A stretch of 64,000 nucleotides of DNA from Pseudomarimonas arenosa (GTDB taxonomy: Bacteria > Pseudomonadota > Gammaproteobacteria > Xanthomonadales > Xanthomonadaceae), in assembly GCF_014841215.1 (NCBI RefSeq), contig NZ_JACYTR010000010.1, positions 1 through 64,000 on the forward strand, written 5' to 3'. The notes beneath the pieces were generated by a model. It was given only the letters and a program-made list of their open reading frames with translations, was not told where the DNA came from and searched no databases. A program made the translations under genes and the position numbers. The stretch's first letter is position 1. The number at the start of each line of letters is the position of its first letter. Shown here piece after piece: positions 46,672-55,605 of this stretch.

Positions 46672-47229
46672 TTATTCCTTGTTCGGTCGTCGCGCCAGAT
46701 ACTCGCGTGCAATGAACAGCCCGGCCAACGAACGCCCCTCGGAGCAATCGTCGCGCAGCATCAGCTGGTCAAGCTGGTCGAGCCGCCAAGGCACGACGTC
46801 AAGTGGCTCGGGTTCGTCGCCTTGCAGCTTTTCCTGGTACAGATCCTCGGCCAGCACCAGCCAGGTCTGATGGGCCATATAGGTCGGCGCCATGGTCAGC
46901 GGCCGCAACACTTCCAGTTTGCGCGCACCAAAGCCAGCCTCTTCCTTCAATTCGCGATTGGCCGCTTCGATCACGGTTTCACCCTCGTCGATGCGACCTT
47001 TGACCAAACCCAGTTCATAGCGATGCAGACCACAGGCGTATTCACGCACCAATAGGGCGGTGTCGGCATCGCGCATCGGCACCACGATCACCGCGCCGAA
47101 GCCGCGTGGCGCACTGCGCTCGAACACCCGCCGCGCACCGTTGGAAAACTGCAGGTGGACGCGTTCTGCGCGCACCCGTCCGCCTTGCTCGATCGGCTCG
47201 ACCGACAGGATGCGCGGCAGTTCACGCAC
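46672..47229 (-). CDS. nudE: ADP compounds hydrolase NudE
   Basis: NudE is a Nudix enzyme acting on ADP-ribose, Ap3A and NADH. The 185 residues match E. coli NudE in length. The Nudix box reads GRIDEGETVIEAANRELKEE and continues AGF. I chose GTG 47227-47229 (VRELPRIL), which overlaps the upstream phosphatase gene by 8 bp (GTGCGTGA); longer frames read into that gene. nudE next to cysQ is a common arrangement. Confidence 0.92.
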   Translation of the reverse strand: MRELPRILSVEPIEQGGRVRAERVHLQFSNGARRVFERSAPRGFGAVIVVPMRDADTALLVREYACGLHRYELGLVKGRIDEGETVIEAANRELKEEAGFGARKLEVLRPLTMAPTYMAHQTWLVLAEDLYQEKLQGDEPEPLDVVPWRLDQLDQLMLRDDCSEGRSLAGLFIAREYLARRPNKE

Positions 47230-48028
47230 CGCGCCAACCCCGCAGTTGGTCCAAGGCCAAGGCGTGCAGGCTGGGCACCCCAGCCAGCACGGAGCGCGTC
47301 TCGAGATCAAGCTCGGCGCCATCAAGATCGGTGAACACACCGCCGGCCTCACGCACGATCACTGCCAATGCCGCGATGTCCAGTATGTTCAGATCAGACT
47401 CGATCACCAGATCCAGCGAGCCGCCAGCCAGCAGATGATAGTGGTAGAAATCTCCATAACCACGAATTCGGTTGCAGGCCTGAATCAAGCGACCGAGGGT
47501 GTTCCAGCCTGGGCCAGCGGTCAAGGATTTCAGATTTCCGGTGGAGATGGTTGCCTGGTCGAGGCGCTCGATGCCGGACACCTGCACACGCCTGCCATTG
47601 AGGAAGGCGCCGCCGCCGCGGCGGGCGTAGGCCAGGTCACCGAAAGCGCTGGCTGAAGAAACGCCAAGCACCAGCTCACCGTGCACCATCAGGGCGATCT
47701 GCGTGGAGAACATCGGGTAGCCGCGAACAAAGCTCTTGGTGCCGTCGATCGGATCCACCAACCAGAGAAACTCGCTCTCACCTTGCCGCCCCTGCTCCTC
47801 GCCAAAAATTGCGTGATCGGGAAAGGCTTTGGTCAGATGAGTGCGAATGACCTGCTCGCTCTCGAGGTCGGCGCGGGTCACCGGGCTTTGATCAGACTTG
47901 AACTCCACCGCCAGATGCTGATCACGGTAGTAACCTGCGATCACCGCAGCGGCAGCGGCCGCCGCATCGCGCGCGACTTGCAAGGCATGCTCAAGGAAAG
48001 CGTCGTCCAGGGTCATCGTGGACATCAC
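47222..48028 (-). CDS. hisN: inositol-monophosphatase-family phosphatase, HisN-like
   Basis: The 268-residue protein has IMPase family motifs: GEEQG (metal Glu), DPIDGTKSFVRGYPMF and DLVIESDLNILDIAAL. The GYPMF and N-rich active-site segments resemble HisN-type histidinol phosphatases, but substrate cannot be fixed from sequence. It overlaps gspN by 4 bp and nudE by 8 bp. It is a paralogue in fold of cysQ two genes downstream. Confidence 0.85.
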   Translation of the reverse strand: MMSTMTLDDAFLEHALQVARDAAAAAAAVIAGYYRDQHLAVEFKSDQSPVTRADLESEQVIRTHLTKAFPDHAIFGEEQGRQGESEFLWLVDPIDGTKSFVRGYPMFSTQIALMVHGELVLGVSSASAFGDLAYARRGGGAFLNGRRVQVSGIERLDQATISTGNLKSLTAGPGWNTLGRLIQACNRIRGYGDFYHYHLLAGGSLDLVIESDLNILDIAALAVIVREAGGVFTDLDGAELDLETRSVLAGVPSLHALALDQLRGWRGA

Positions 48029-48789
48029 CTGAGTGGCAGCAACCGACCGCTGACCTTCAGGATCGAGCTACCGTCGGATTGTTGTTCGCCAATCCAGCCG
48101 AGCGCCTTGATCACATCGGGATTGCCATCGCGAGCGGCCAGAATCGCTTCCGCCTCGTAACCCGTCGCGCCCAGTTCGAAGGTACCTTCCAGGCTCAGAT
48201 TGCCGCCGTTGTCTCCCAGCACGCCATTGATCTTCCCGCCCGGCACACTGCGAAACTCTGCGTTAAGATCGCCGAACGATGCGGCCGCTTCGCCAGCCAC
48301 GGCAGCGTTGCGCCAGATGGCCTTGCCGTCGAGTTGCTGCGGATAGCCCATCACCAGCTTGACGTCAGTCAGCTGCACTTCCACCTTGCCCACTGGCAGC
48401 AACCCAGGGATATCCAGCGCCGGATTGAGCAATTCAGCTGGGAACACCAGCCGCAGGTCCTTGAACTCGCCGCTCAGCGGCCCCGTAACATGAAGTTTGG
48501 ACTCGCCTTCAAAGCGATCGCCCAGCAACCGGACCTCGCCAATCAGTGCCGAGTGCAGCAGGCTGCGCGGGCTGATCGACCAACCCAAGGCGCCCAGATG
48601 TTGATTGCGCACACTGAAGCGAGCTGCCTGACCCTTCCAGATCGTTCCTGTCACCTCTTCAAGTTTCACTGCTCCGAGTCTGGGGGAAAGCCATTCGACC
48701 GCGGTACGCGCCGGGAACAAGGCCACGACACCCGCCGCCACCAGCATCAGCACGACAAGAAGAATCAGCACGTTGCGGATAAATTTCAT
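48025..48789 (-). CDS. gspN: type II secretion system protein N
   Basis: GspN is an inner-membrane component of some T2SS, with one N-terminal helix (residues 5-24, IRNVLILLVVLMLVAAGVV) and a periplasmic domain. The 254-residue length and LEEVTGTIWKGQA fit the family. In Xanthomonas, XpsN links the inner-membrane L-M platform to the secretin. It follows gspM by 62 bp. Confidence 0.88.
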   Translation of the reverse strand: MKFIRNVLILLVVLMLVAAGVVALFPARTAVEWLSPRLGAVKLEEVTGTIWKGQAARFSVRNQHLGALGWSISPRSLLHSALIGEVRLLGDRFEGESKLHVTGPLSGEFKDLRLVFPAELLNPALDIPGLLPVGKVEVQLTDVKLVMGYPQQLDGKAIWRNAAVAGEAAASFGDLNAEFRSVPGGKINGVLGDNGGNLSLEGTFELGATGYEAEAILAARDGNPDVIKALGWIGEQQSDGSSILKVSGRLLPLR

Positions 48790-48851
48790 AGAAACAGTCT
48801 ATCGACAGTGGGAGGAATGGCGATATCGCTTGCGGCCATCTGTTGAGAACA

Positions 48852-49328
48852 TCAGCCTGGCTCGCTGAGGGTGAGGCGCGCCTCGACCAGGCCAACCCCC
48901 TCGGAGCGCCGGATCGACAGTTCTTCTACGCGAATCTGGTAGCGCTGGGCCGTTGGCTGCAGCCACTCCATCAGACGATCGAACGGCGCGCCCTGAAAAT
49001 ACACCCGGACCTGCCGCTGATTGACCGGCTCGACGCGCAGCAGCACGCCGCCTAGGCCGGCCTCGCGCGCTCCGCTGTCGATCCGCGCCAGCAGGGATCG
49101 GTTGTCGCCATGGGCCGACGGCGAGGCGGCAATCGGTCCGTTGGCCAGCGCATCACGCATGAAGGCCCAGGCACTGTCGGCCGCTTCGGCGCGGGTGCGC
49201 CAGGCGTCACGATCGCGGCCCAAGGGAATCCACAGCGCTCCGTACAGCAACAATGCCAGCGCCAGAAAACCGCCCCAGCGCAGCATCCGCTGGTCGCGCT
49301 CGGACAGGTTCTGCCACCAGCCGATCAT
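48852..49328 (-). CDS. gspM: type II secretion system protein M
   Basis: GspM is a bitopic inner-membrane protein that partners GspL. The 158-residue protein has a short cytoplasmic start (MIGWWQNLSERDQRML), one helix (about residues 18-35) and a periplasmic ferredoxin-like domain. It overlaps gspL by 4 bp. Confidence 0.92.
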   Translation of the reverse strand: MIGWWQNLSERDQRMLRWGGFLALALLLYGALWIPLGRDRDAWRTRAEAADSAWAFMRDALANGPIAASPSAHGDNRSLLARIDSGAREAGLGGVLLRVEPVNQRQVRVYFQGAPFDRLMEWLQPTAQRYQIRVEELSIRRSEGVGLVEARLTLSEPG

Positions 49329-50467
49329 CCGCCCACCTCACTGATGCGCAGCCGCGCTTCCACGCCGCGACTGCCAGGCGTGGCCGCGGTCAGCTCGGCT
49401 TGCAGACCAGGTACGGTCAAGATGCGCTCGCGCAGGGTATCGAGGGTTTCCACGTCGGGCCCGAACACGGTGAGTTCCATCACGCCGCCGCGGTACTCCA
49501 GTGCCTCGAGTTGCAGCGCGCTGCTGCCCACCAGCAAGGGCGCCAGACGCCCCAGCAGGGCCAGGGCATCATTGGAGCCTCCCTGCGCTCCCAGCGCGGC
49601 GCGCAACTGCGCCACCGGATCAACGATGCGCTGAACATCCGGCACCGCCTGGCGCAGCATCTGCTCCATCTGGGCCTGGCGTTCCTCAACATGGCGTTTG
49701 AGCATGGAGCGCTCGATCAGCAGCTGACCGAAGGCCAACAGCACGGCCGCCGCCGCCACGCCCGCGGCCCAGCGCCACCCCGCCTGCCAGGCCGCGCTAC
49801 GAGCAGGGGGAGCAAACCGACCTTGCAGCAGATTGGGGCTGTCCTTGCCGGGCAGATGCGCCGCCATCCAAGCCAGCACGGGTCGGGTCAGACGCTCTCC
49901 GTCGCTGCGTTCGGCGTCAGCATGGAACCAGTGAATCGTGGTCGTTGCTGCGGCGTGATCAAGCCAGCTGGACATGGCCGACTGCTCCAGGCTCAGGGCC
50001 CGACAGCGACCCAGACGCACGGTGGCGCGCCCCGCCTCCAGCAGACCACAGCTCTGCTCGGCCCGGTACGGCAAGCATTGCGCCTCCGAATACATCGCAT
50101 CCAGGGCGAAGCCATTCTGCTTGGCCTGATCGAGAATCGTCTGCAGCTGGTGCCGCGCGACCACGGCGACCGACACACTTTCGGCACTGCCCGGCTCAGC
50201 AAAGGCCACATGCTGGGTTTCGATCGGCGCCACCACGGCATCTTCGATCGCATACGGAAGCGCCTTGGCCAACTGCGCCGAACTCTTGGCCACGCGCGGC
50301 GATTCCAGCAACAAAACTTGATCGGCCGGCAGAATTCCGATGCAGCGCTCAGCCGCCCGCTCGGGCCAACCGGCCTGTGGACCTGCGATAACCGCTCCGT
50401 CGCGCCCCAGGCTGAGCCATTCGGTACTGCCATCGGCGCGCCAGCGGATGAGGTGTCGATCGAGCAT
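49325..50467 (-). CDS. gspL: type II secretion system protein L
   Basis: GspL recruits the ATPase GspE to the membrane through its cytoplasmic actin-like domain and binds GspM in the periplasm. The 380-residue protein has the cytoplasmic domain (to about 225), one helix near 228-250 (WRWAAGVAAAAVLLAFGQLL) and a periplasmic domain. It follows gspK by 41 bp. GspE, its partner, is not encoded here. Confidence 0.92.
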   Translation of the reverse strand: MLDRHLIRWRADGSTEWLSLGRDGAVIAGPQAGWPERAAERCIGILPADQVLLLESPRVAKSSAQLAKALPYAIEDAVVAPIETQHVAFAEPGSAESVSVAVVARHQLQTILDQAKQNGFALDAMYSEAQCLPYRAEQSCGLLEAGRATVRLGRCRALSLEQSAMSSWLDHAAATTTIHWFHADAERSDGERLTRPVLAWMAAHLPGKDSPNLLQGRFAPPARSAAWQAGWRWAAGVAAAAVLLAFGQLLIERSMLKRHVEERQAQMEQMLRQAVPDVQRIVDPVAQLRAALGAQGGSNDALALLGRLAPLLVGSSALQLEALEYRGGVMELTVFGPDVETLDTLRERILTVPGLQAELTAATPGSRGVEARLRISEVGG

Positions 50468-50508
50468 GAGCTAAGGCGGTGATGGGGACTGGCGAGTGTA
50501 GCGCATCC

Positions 50509-51438
50509 CTACCATGCGCCCCGCAACCGGGCCCAGGTCTGCGATCCGCGCTGCTCGCGACGAATCAGCGCGCTGTATTGAAACGGCAGGCCATCAACGT
50601 CGACTTCGGCACGCAGCAGGACGAATCCACTGGTGGTGCCCAAGCCTTCGCCCGCCACTGCTGGCAACTGCAGCCGGAGCAGCGCCTGCTCCACCGCAGG
50701 CCAGGAGTCGTAACTGGCTTTGCCGTCTTGCCAGAGCTGACGCGCCAGCGACTCGGTGATGCGCTCATCCAGGCTCATCCAGACCGCCAGGCTGGCGAAA
50801 TTGAGGTTGAGATCGACCGCCTCAGGCAGGGCGCAGACATGCGGCCGCAACGTCTGATAGGTCTTGGCATCCACCCCTGCCACCAGTCGCAGCTCGGAGA
50901 TGTGCGCCATCGGACGATTGGCGCTGCGATAGGCTGGCGTCTGGGCCAGATAGGCCAGATCCTCGGCCCCCTGGGGACGTGGCGCATTGTCCGGGTCAAT
51001 CCAGTCGATCACTCGATCAGCCAGATTCTCATTGAGTTTCAGCACCTGCAGCAGGCGCTTGAAGCGCCGCACCTGGATGCCGACCGGCTGACCATCGGCG
51101 AACAAGCGATTGAGATCAATACATCCCGTTTGATCGAACACCTGGCCCGAAAGCTGTCCACCAGGAACCGGCAGTGGCGGTATGGCCAAGCTCCAGGCCT
51201 CGCCGTAATGGTCGCTGCCGCCGGCGCTGTTCCAGTCCTTGTCGAGCTGGGTCAGGGCCCAGTACTCGGCACCCAGGGCCAGCTGCCAGGTCTGCTCGGC
51301 GCGCAAGCTGTTGCGGCTGCGCGCTCTGGACTGCTCGCCACGATCCAGCATGGCGGCAATCAACACGGTGGCCAGGGCCACCACCAGCAAAGCGGCCAGC
51401 AGGGCAACGCCGCGCTGTCGGCGATGACGGCAGCTCAC
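50509..51438 (-). CDS. gspK: type II secretion system minor pseudopilin K
   Basis: GspK caps the pseudopilus tip with GspI and GspJ. The 309-residue size is diagnostic (largest pseudopilin). The prepilin site is RQRG followed by VALLAALLVVALA; it lacks the usual Glu5, as GspK normally does. The segment VIDWIDPDNAPRPQGAEDL belongs to the GspK alpha domain. It overlaps gspJ by 4 bp. Confidence 0.94.
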   Translation of the reverse strand: MSCRHRRQRGVALLAALLVVALATVLIAAMLDRGEQSRARSRNSLRAEQTWQLALGAEYWALTQLDKDWNSAGGSDHYGEAWSLAIPPLPVPGGQLSGQVFDQTGCIDLNRLFADGQPVGIQVRRFKRLLQVLKLNENLADRVIDWIDPDNAPRPQGAEDLAYLAQTPAYRSANRPMAHISELRLVAGVDAKTYQTLRPHVCALPEAVDLNLNFASLAVWMSLDERITESLARQLWQDGKASYDSWPAVEQALLRLQLPAVAGEGLGTTSGFVLLRAEVDVDGLPFQYSALIRREQRGSQTWARLRGAW

Positions 51439-52040
51439 GGCGCCAGCACCGGCGGACGAGCAGCGATTTCGAAGATCCGTTCGATCTGTCCAAACTTGCT
51501 GTGCTGGAATCGCACGCGCACGGCACGCGGCATTGATTCCGCACTCTGTCCCAGCTGCGGCCAGCGATCCGTCCAGCGCAGATCAGCGGCCAAGGCCTCG
51601 ATACGCAGTCCGTCCACATCTCCCAATACCACCAGGGGCTCGTCGCTGGGGCTGTCCGCCGCGTCAAGCTGCAGCGCCGACTGGCGCAGCAGGTCGCCAT
51701 CGCGCCAGCGCCAATCGACTCGCTGCAACTCGGCGCGACTCGCCGCCAGGGCATTGGCGTATCCGCCACGTGTCAGCGCCAGGCGCCCGCCTTCCAGCGC
51801 CAGGGCCGGGAGGCGCTGACCATATCGATCTTGAACAGGTCGATCCACTGCCGAACGAAGGTCTCGCTCCAGCAAGCCAACGGCAAACTGCAGTCGCGAC
51901 AATGCATCGGCCTCCTGATCGAGCTGGCGTCGCGACTGCACAATGCTGTTCAAGCCGCCATAGGCCAGGGCCATCGCCAGCGCAAACACCGCCACAGCGA
52001 CCATCACTTCGATCAGGGTGAAGCCGCGCGAGCGCTTCAT
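51435..52040 (-). CDS. gspJ: type II secretion system minor pseudopilin J
   Basis: The 201-residue pseudopilin has the cleavage site RG followed by FTLIEVMVAVAVFALAMAL. RQLDQEADALSRLQFAVGLLE is typical GspJ. It forms the pseudopilus tip complex with GspI and GspK. It overlaps gspI and gspK by 4 bp each. Confidence 0.94.
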   Translation of the reverse strand: MKRSRGFTLIEVMVAVAVFALAMALAYGGLNSIVQSRRQLDQEADALSRLQFAVGLLERDLRSAVDRPVQDRYGQRLPALALEGGRLALTRGGYANALAASRAELQRVDWRWRDGDLLRQSALQLDAADSPSDEPLVVLGDVDGLRIEALAADLRWTDRWPQLGQSAESMPRAVRVRFQHSKFGQIERIFEIAARPPVLAP

Positions 52041-52408
52041 CGGTGGTAGAAGCCGGTCAAGGTGGCGGCCGGCGTGCCGTCACTGCCCTGCTCTGGGTAG
52101 ACGCGCAGGTCCAGGCGCAGCAGTTCGATTTCGTCGGTCGGGCGCACATCCAGCTGCCATTGCCAGTCCTGCTGTCCCATCTGCGCCCGGCCCTGGGCGT
52201 GACCGCTGGACGGCAGACGGCGATGCAAGCGGATGTCTGCCAGCGTGTTGGCAGCTACCCATTGCGCCAGACTGGCCTGTCGCTGCGCGGCCAGCGCTCG
52301 CGCTTCCAGACCGGCCAGTCGAATCATCGCCACCAGTGCCAGAGCCAGCACCAGCAAGGCCACCATCACCTCCAGCAAGGTGAAGCCGACGGACCGGCTA
52401 TGGCGCAT
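52037..52408 (-). CDS. gspI: type II secretion system minor pseudopilin I
   Basis: The 123-residue pseudopilin has the cleavage site VG followed by FTLLEVMVALLVLALALVA and the GspI-type AQWVAANTLADIRL segment. It overlaps gspH by 11 bp and gspJ by 4 bp. Confidence 0.93.
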   Translation of the reverse strand: MRHSRSVGFTLLEVMVALLVLALALVAMIRLAGLEARALAAQRQASLAQWVAANTLADIRLHRRLPSSGHAQGRAQMGQQDWQWQLDVRPTDEIELLRLDLRVYPEQGSDGTPAATLTGFYHR

Positions 52409-52913
52409 CGAACGGCTCCATCGCTACTCGCCCATCCAAACGGCCCGTTAAGCGCCAGGCAAACTCTTGCCCCGCTGCACCGATTCGCAGCTCAAAAGGA
52501 CTGAGCTCCCCCGACGACAGGCACAGCAGTTGTGGCCGTTGCGCCTCCTGCTCGGACGCCGGCTCGGACTCGAGCGCACGGCCATCGCGACGCAATTCCA
52601 ATCGCAGCGCCTCACCCAAGTCGCGAGGCCGCAGTTCCTCGCTTGGCTGATCGGCCATTGGCTGCCACCCCTGCGGGCGCTGGTAGCCAAACAACCAACG
52701 CCCATCGATCAGACTGAAGCCGATATCAACGCCGGTCACCGCTGCCCGTTCACAGGCCAACAGAATCAGTGCCTGAGAGCGCCGTGCGGCATCTTCCACG
52801 GCGCGCTCGCTGCCGCTGGACATGCGCAATACAACCGCGCCCAACACCACACCGACGATCACCATCACCACCAGCAGTTCGATCAGGGAGAATCCGCGCG
52901 TGTGTCTGAGCAT
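52398..52913 (-). CDS. gspH: type II secretion system minor pseudopilin H
   Basis: The 171-residue pseudopilin has the cleavage site RG followed by FSLIELLVVMVIVGVVLG and a C-terminal GspH-type beta domain ending in RLDGRVAMEPFDAP. It lies 27 bp after gspG and overlaps gspI by 11 bp. Confidence 0.93.
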   Translation of the reverse strand: MLRHTRGFSLIELLVVMVIVGVVLGAVVLRMSSGSERAVEDAARRSQALILLACERAAVTGVDIGFSLIDGRWLFGYQRPQGWQPMADQPSEELRPRDLGEALRLELRRDGRALESEPASEQEAQRPQLLCLSSGELSPFELRIGAAGQEFAWRLTGRLDGRVAMEPFDAP

Positions 52914-52940
52914 GGTCAGGCCTGATCAACGCCGCAGTGA

Positions 52941-53405
52941 TCAGTTGCCCCAATTGCCGATATCGGCGGCGATCCCCTCGCCACCCGGCTGCCCATCGGC
53001 ACCCAACGAGTAGATATCGATCTCGCCACGTTGACCCGGGCTGAGGTAGCGGTATTCGTTGTCCCAGGGATCTTTCGGCAGACGCGGCAGATAGCCGCCC
53101 TGACGCCAGTTCGGCGCTGGCGGACTGCCGCCGGGTGCGCTCACCAGTGCCTGCAGCCCCTGATCCGTCGAGGGATAGGCGAAATTGTCCAGGCGGTACA
53201 TGTTCAGCGCGGTGGCGATGGCATCGATATCCTGCTTGGCGCGCGTGACCCGGGCCTTGTCAGGTTCGCCCATGAAGTTGGGCGCGACCACGGCGACCAG
53301 GATGCCGATGATCACCACCACCACCAGGATCTCGATCAAGGTGAAACCACGCTGAGCGCTGCCGAGAGCGCGGCGCTGTACAGCAAGCGACGCAGAAACC
53401 ATCAT
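52941..53405 (-). CDS. gspG: type II secretion system major pseudopilin G
   Basis: GspG forms the pseudopilus that pushes substrates through the secretin. The 154-residue protein has the cleavage site QRG followed by [19 protein letters not shown] and the GspG signature LPKDPWDNEYRYLSPGQ. Of the nested ATG codons at 53411, 53405 and 53402, 53405 has the best spacing from GGAGGT. It is the first gene of the run, divergent from bioA across about 40 bp that must hold both promoters. gspE and gspF do not precede it. Confidence 0.95.
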   Translation of the reverse strand: MMVSASLAVQRRALGSAQRGFTLIEILVVVVIIGILVAVVAPNFMGEPDKARVTRAKQDIDAIATALNMYRLDNFAYPSTDQGLQALVSAPGGSPPAPNWRQGGYLPRLPKDPWDNEYRYLSPGQRGEIDIYSLGADGQPGGEGIAADIGNWGN

Positions 53406-53444
53406 TCGCATACCTCCGGAACCGAAGCGGAATGGTAGCAAGGC

Positions 53445-54794
53445 GTGAACAGGAAGACATGGCGCGATCGCGATCTGGCGGTGCTTTGGCATCCCTGCAC
53501 GCAAATGCAGGAGCACCTGGACGGCGCCCCCTTGATCACCATACGTCGCGGCCAGGGCGTGTGGCTGGAGGATTACGAGGGCAGACGCTATCTCGATGCC
53601 GTCAGCAGTTGGTGGACCAATCTGTTCGGTCATGCCGAGCCGCGGATCGCCGCTGCGATTGCCAGTCAGGCACAGCAGCTCGAGCAGGTGATCCTGGCCG
53701 GATTCAGCCACGTGCCTGCCATTGAGCTTGCCGAACAGCTGCTGGCCTTGGCGCCGTCGGGCCTGTCCAAGGTGTTCTTCGCCGACAACGGCTCGGCGGC
53801 AGTGGAAGTAGCGCTGAAGATGAGCTACCACGCCCACCTCAACCGCGGCGACACGCAGCGAACACGCTTCATTGCCCTGCAGAACAGCTATCACGGCGAG
53901 ACCCTGGGCGCGCTGGCGGTGACCGATATCCCGCTGTATCGCCGTACCTATGCACCGCTGATGATGCAGCCAGGCTTTGTGCCCAGCCCCGACGCCTGGT
54001 TGGCCGAGCCGGGCGAAAGCGCGGAGGACCGTGCCGAGCGAGCCGCCCAGGCACTGGCCGAGGTGCTGCAACGCCAAGGCGAACAAACGGCTGCCTTGAT
54101 TATCGAGCCACTGGTCCAATGTGCCGCCGGCATGCGCATGCACAGCCCGCTCTATCTGCGTCGCGCCCGGGAACTCTGTGATCGACACGGAGTTCACCTG
54201 ATCGCCGACGAAATTGCCGTCGGATTCGGTCGCACCGGTAGCCTGTTCGCCTGTGAACAGGCGGGCATCAGTCCTGACCTGATGTGTGTTTCCAAGGGCA
54301 TCACCGGCGGGTTCTTGCCTTTGGCGGCCACCTTGGCCACGGAGGCGATCTATCAGGCATTTCTGTCCGATCGCCGCGACCGCGCCTTCCTGCATTCACA
54401 CAGCTACACCGGCAACCCACTGGCCTGCGCGGCGGCGCTTGCTTCGCTACAGATCTTTCGTGACCAGGATGTACTGGGAGCCAACCGGCAGCGGGCCGCG
54501 GCACTGGCGCGGGCGGCGGCGCCGATGGCCGAGCTGCCGAAGGTCGGGGAAGTCCGCCAGCGCGGCATGATCGTGGCGTTCGAACTGGTCGCCGACCGTG
54601 CCAACAAGACGCCGCTGCCGACCGTCGGTCGCTACGGGCAGCAGATCTACCGTGCCGGCCTCGAGCGTGGCGTGTTGCTGCGGCCACTGGGCGATGTGAT
54701 CTACTGGATGCCGCCCTACTGCATCAGCGAAGATGAGATCGGCCATCTGGGCAAAGTGACGCAAGACGCGCTGCGGGTGGCCTTCAGCGCATAG
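53445..54794 (+). CDS. bioA: adenosylmethionine-8-amino-7-oxononanoate aminotransferase
   Basis: BioA makes 7,8-diaminopelargonate in biotin synthesis using SAM as amino donor. The 449-residue class III PLP aminotransferase has the N-terminal WHPCTQM, the segment DAVSSWWTN and the PLP Lys near residue 283 in CVSKGITGG. The start is GTG at 53445 with a weak AAGG. It is followed by rsmE 67 bp on, as in related genomes. Confidence 0.95.
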   Translation: MNRKTWRDRDLAVLWHPCTQMQEHLDGAPLITIRRGQGVWLEDYEGRRYLDAVSSWWTNLFGHAEPRIAAAIASQAQQLEQVILAGFSHVPAIELAEQLLALAPSGLSKVFFADNGSAAVEVALKMSYHAHLNRGDTQRTRFIALQNSYHGETLGALAVTDIPLYRRTYAPLMMQPGFVPSPDAWLAEPGESAEDRAERAAQALAEVLQRQGEQTAALIIEPLVQCAAGMRMHSPLYLRRARELCDRHGVHLIADEIAVGFGRTGSLFACEQAGISPDLMCVSKGITGGFLPLAATLATEAIYQAFLSDRRDRAFLHSHSYTGNPLACAAALASLQIFRDQDVLGANRQRAAALARAAAPMAELPKVGEVRQRGMIVAFELVADRANKTPLPTVGRYGQQIYRAGLERGVLLRPLGDVIYWMPPYCISEDEIGHLGKVTQDALRVAFSA

Positions 54795-54861
54795 TGCCGG
54801 TCACAGCACTGCGCACTGCGCTCAATCGCCATCGTGTATCCGTTGCAACAGGGAGAATGCC

Positions 54862-55599
54862 ATGCGAACGATTCGCAGCTTTACCGAACAAGCGCTGCCG
54901 ATCGGCACCGAGGTTGAGCTTGAAGGACATGCCGCGCAGCATCTGGTCAGAGTGCTGCGTCTGCGGCCCGGTGATGCGGTGGTGCTGTTCAACGGCGATG
55001 GCCATGATTATCGGGCCACCCTCAGCCAGGTCGGTAAACGCGGCTGCAGCGCCATGATCGAGAGTGCGCAGGCGGTACACAACGAGTCTCCGCTGCGCCT
55101 GCACTTGCTGCAGGCGATTGCGCGTGGCGAGAAAATGGATCTGATTCTGCAGAAGGCCACCGAACTCGGCGTCAGCGAGATCACCCCGATCGTCACCGAG
55201 CGCACCGAAGTGAAGCTCGATGCTGAAAGGAGCGAAAAGCGGCTCGCACACTGGAACGGCGTGCTGCGCTCGGCCTGCGAACAATCCGGCCGCACTCGGG
55301 TTCCGCTACTTAACCCACCGATTGGCCTGGGGCACTGTCTGGCCGACCTGGCGCCGGCGCAGCGCGCGATTCTGCATCCGAAAGCCGAGCAATCGCTGAG
55401 CGAACTGCGGCCTGATCGCGACTGCGCTGTGCAGTTGCTGATCGGTCCGGAGGGCGGGCTATCCGAGCGCGATCTGCAGGCAGCTGACGTGGTGGGCTTC
55501 AGGCGCTATCGACTGGGGCCACGAATTCTGCGCACTGAAACGGCCGGACTGGTCGCTCTGGCCGTGCTGCAGGCCAAGGCTGGAGATCTGGCGGCGTAG
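54862..55599 (+). CDS. rsmE: 16S rRNA (uracil-1498-N3)-methyltransferase
   Basis: RsmE methylates U1498 in the 16S rRNA. The 245-residue SPOUT methyltransferase has the N-terminal PUA-like region (HLVRVLRLRPGDAVVLFNG), KATELGVSEITPIVTERT, and the knot motif IGPEGGLSERD with LGPRILRTETA. ATG 54862 has GGAGA upstream. It is convergent with chpC, with only 6 bp between the stops. Confidence 0.95.
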   Translation: MRTIRSFTEQALPIGTEVELEGHAAQHLVRVLRLRPGDAVVLFNGDGHDYRATLSQVGKRGCSAMIESAQAVHNESPLRLHLLQAIARGEKMDLILQKATELGVSEITPIVTERTEVKLDAERSEKRLAHWNGVLRSACEQSGRTRVPLLNPPIGLGHCLADLAPAQRAILHPKAEQSLSELRPDRDCAVQLLIGPEGGLSERDLQAADVVGFRRYRLGPRILRTETAGLVALAVLQAKAGDLAA

Positions 55600-55605
55600 A
55601 GAGGC

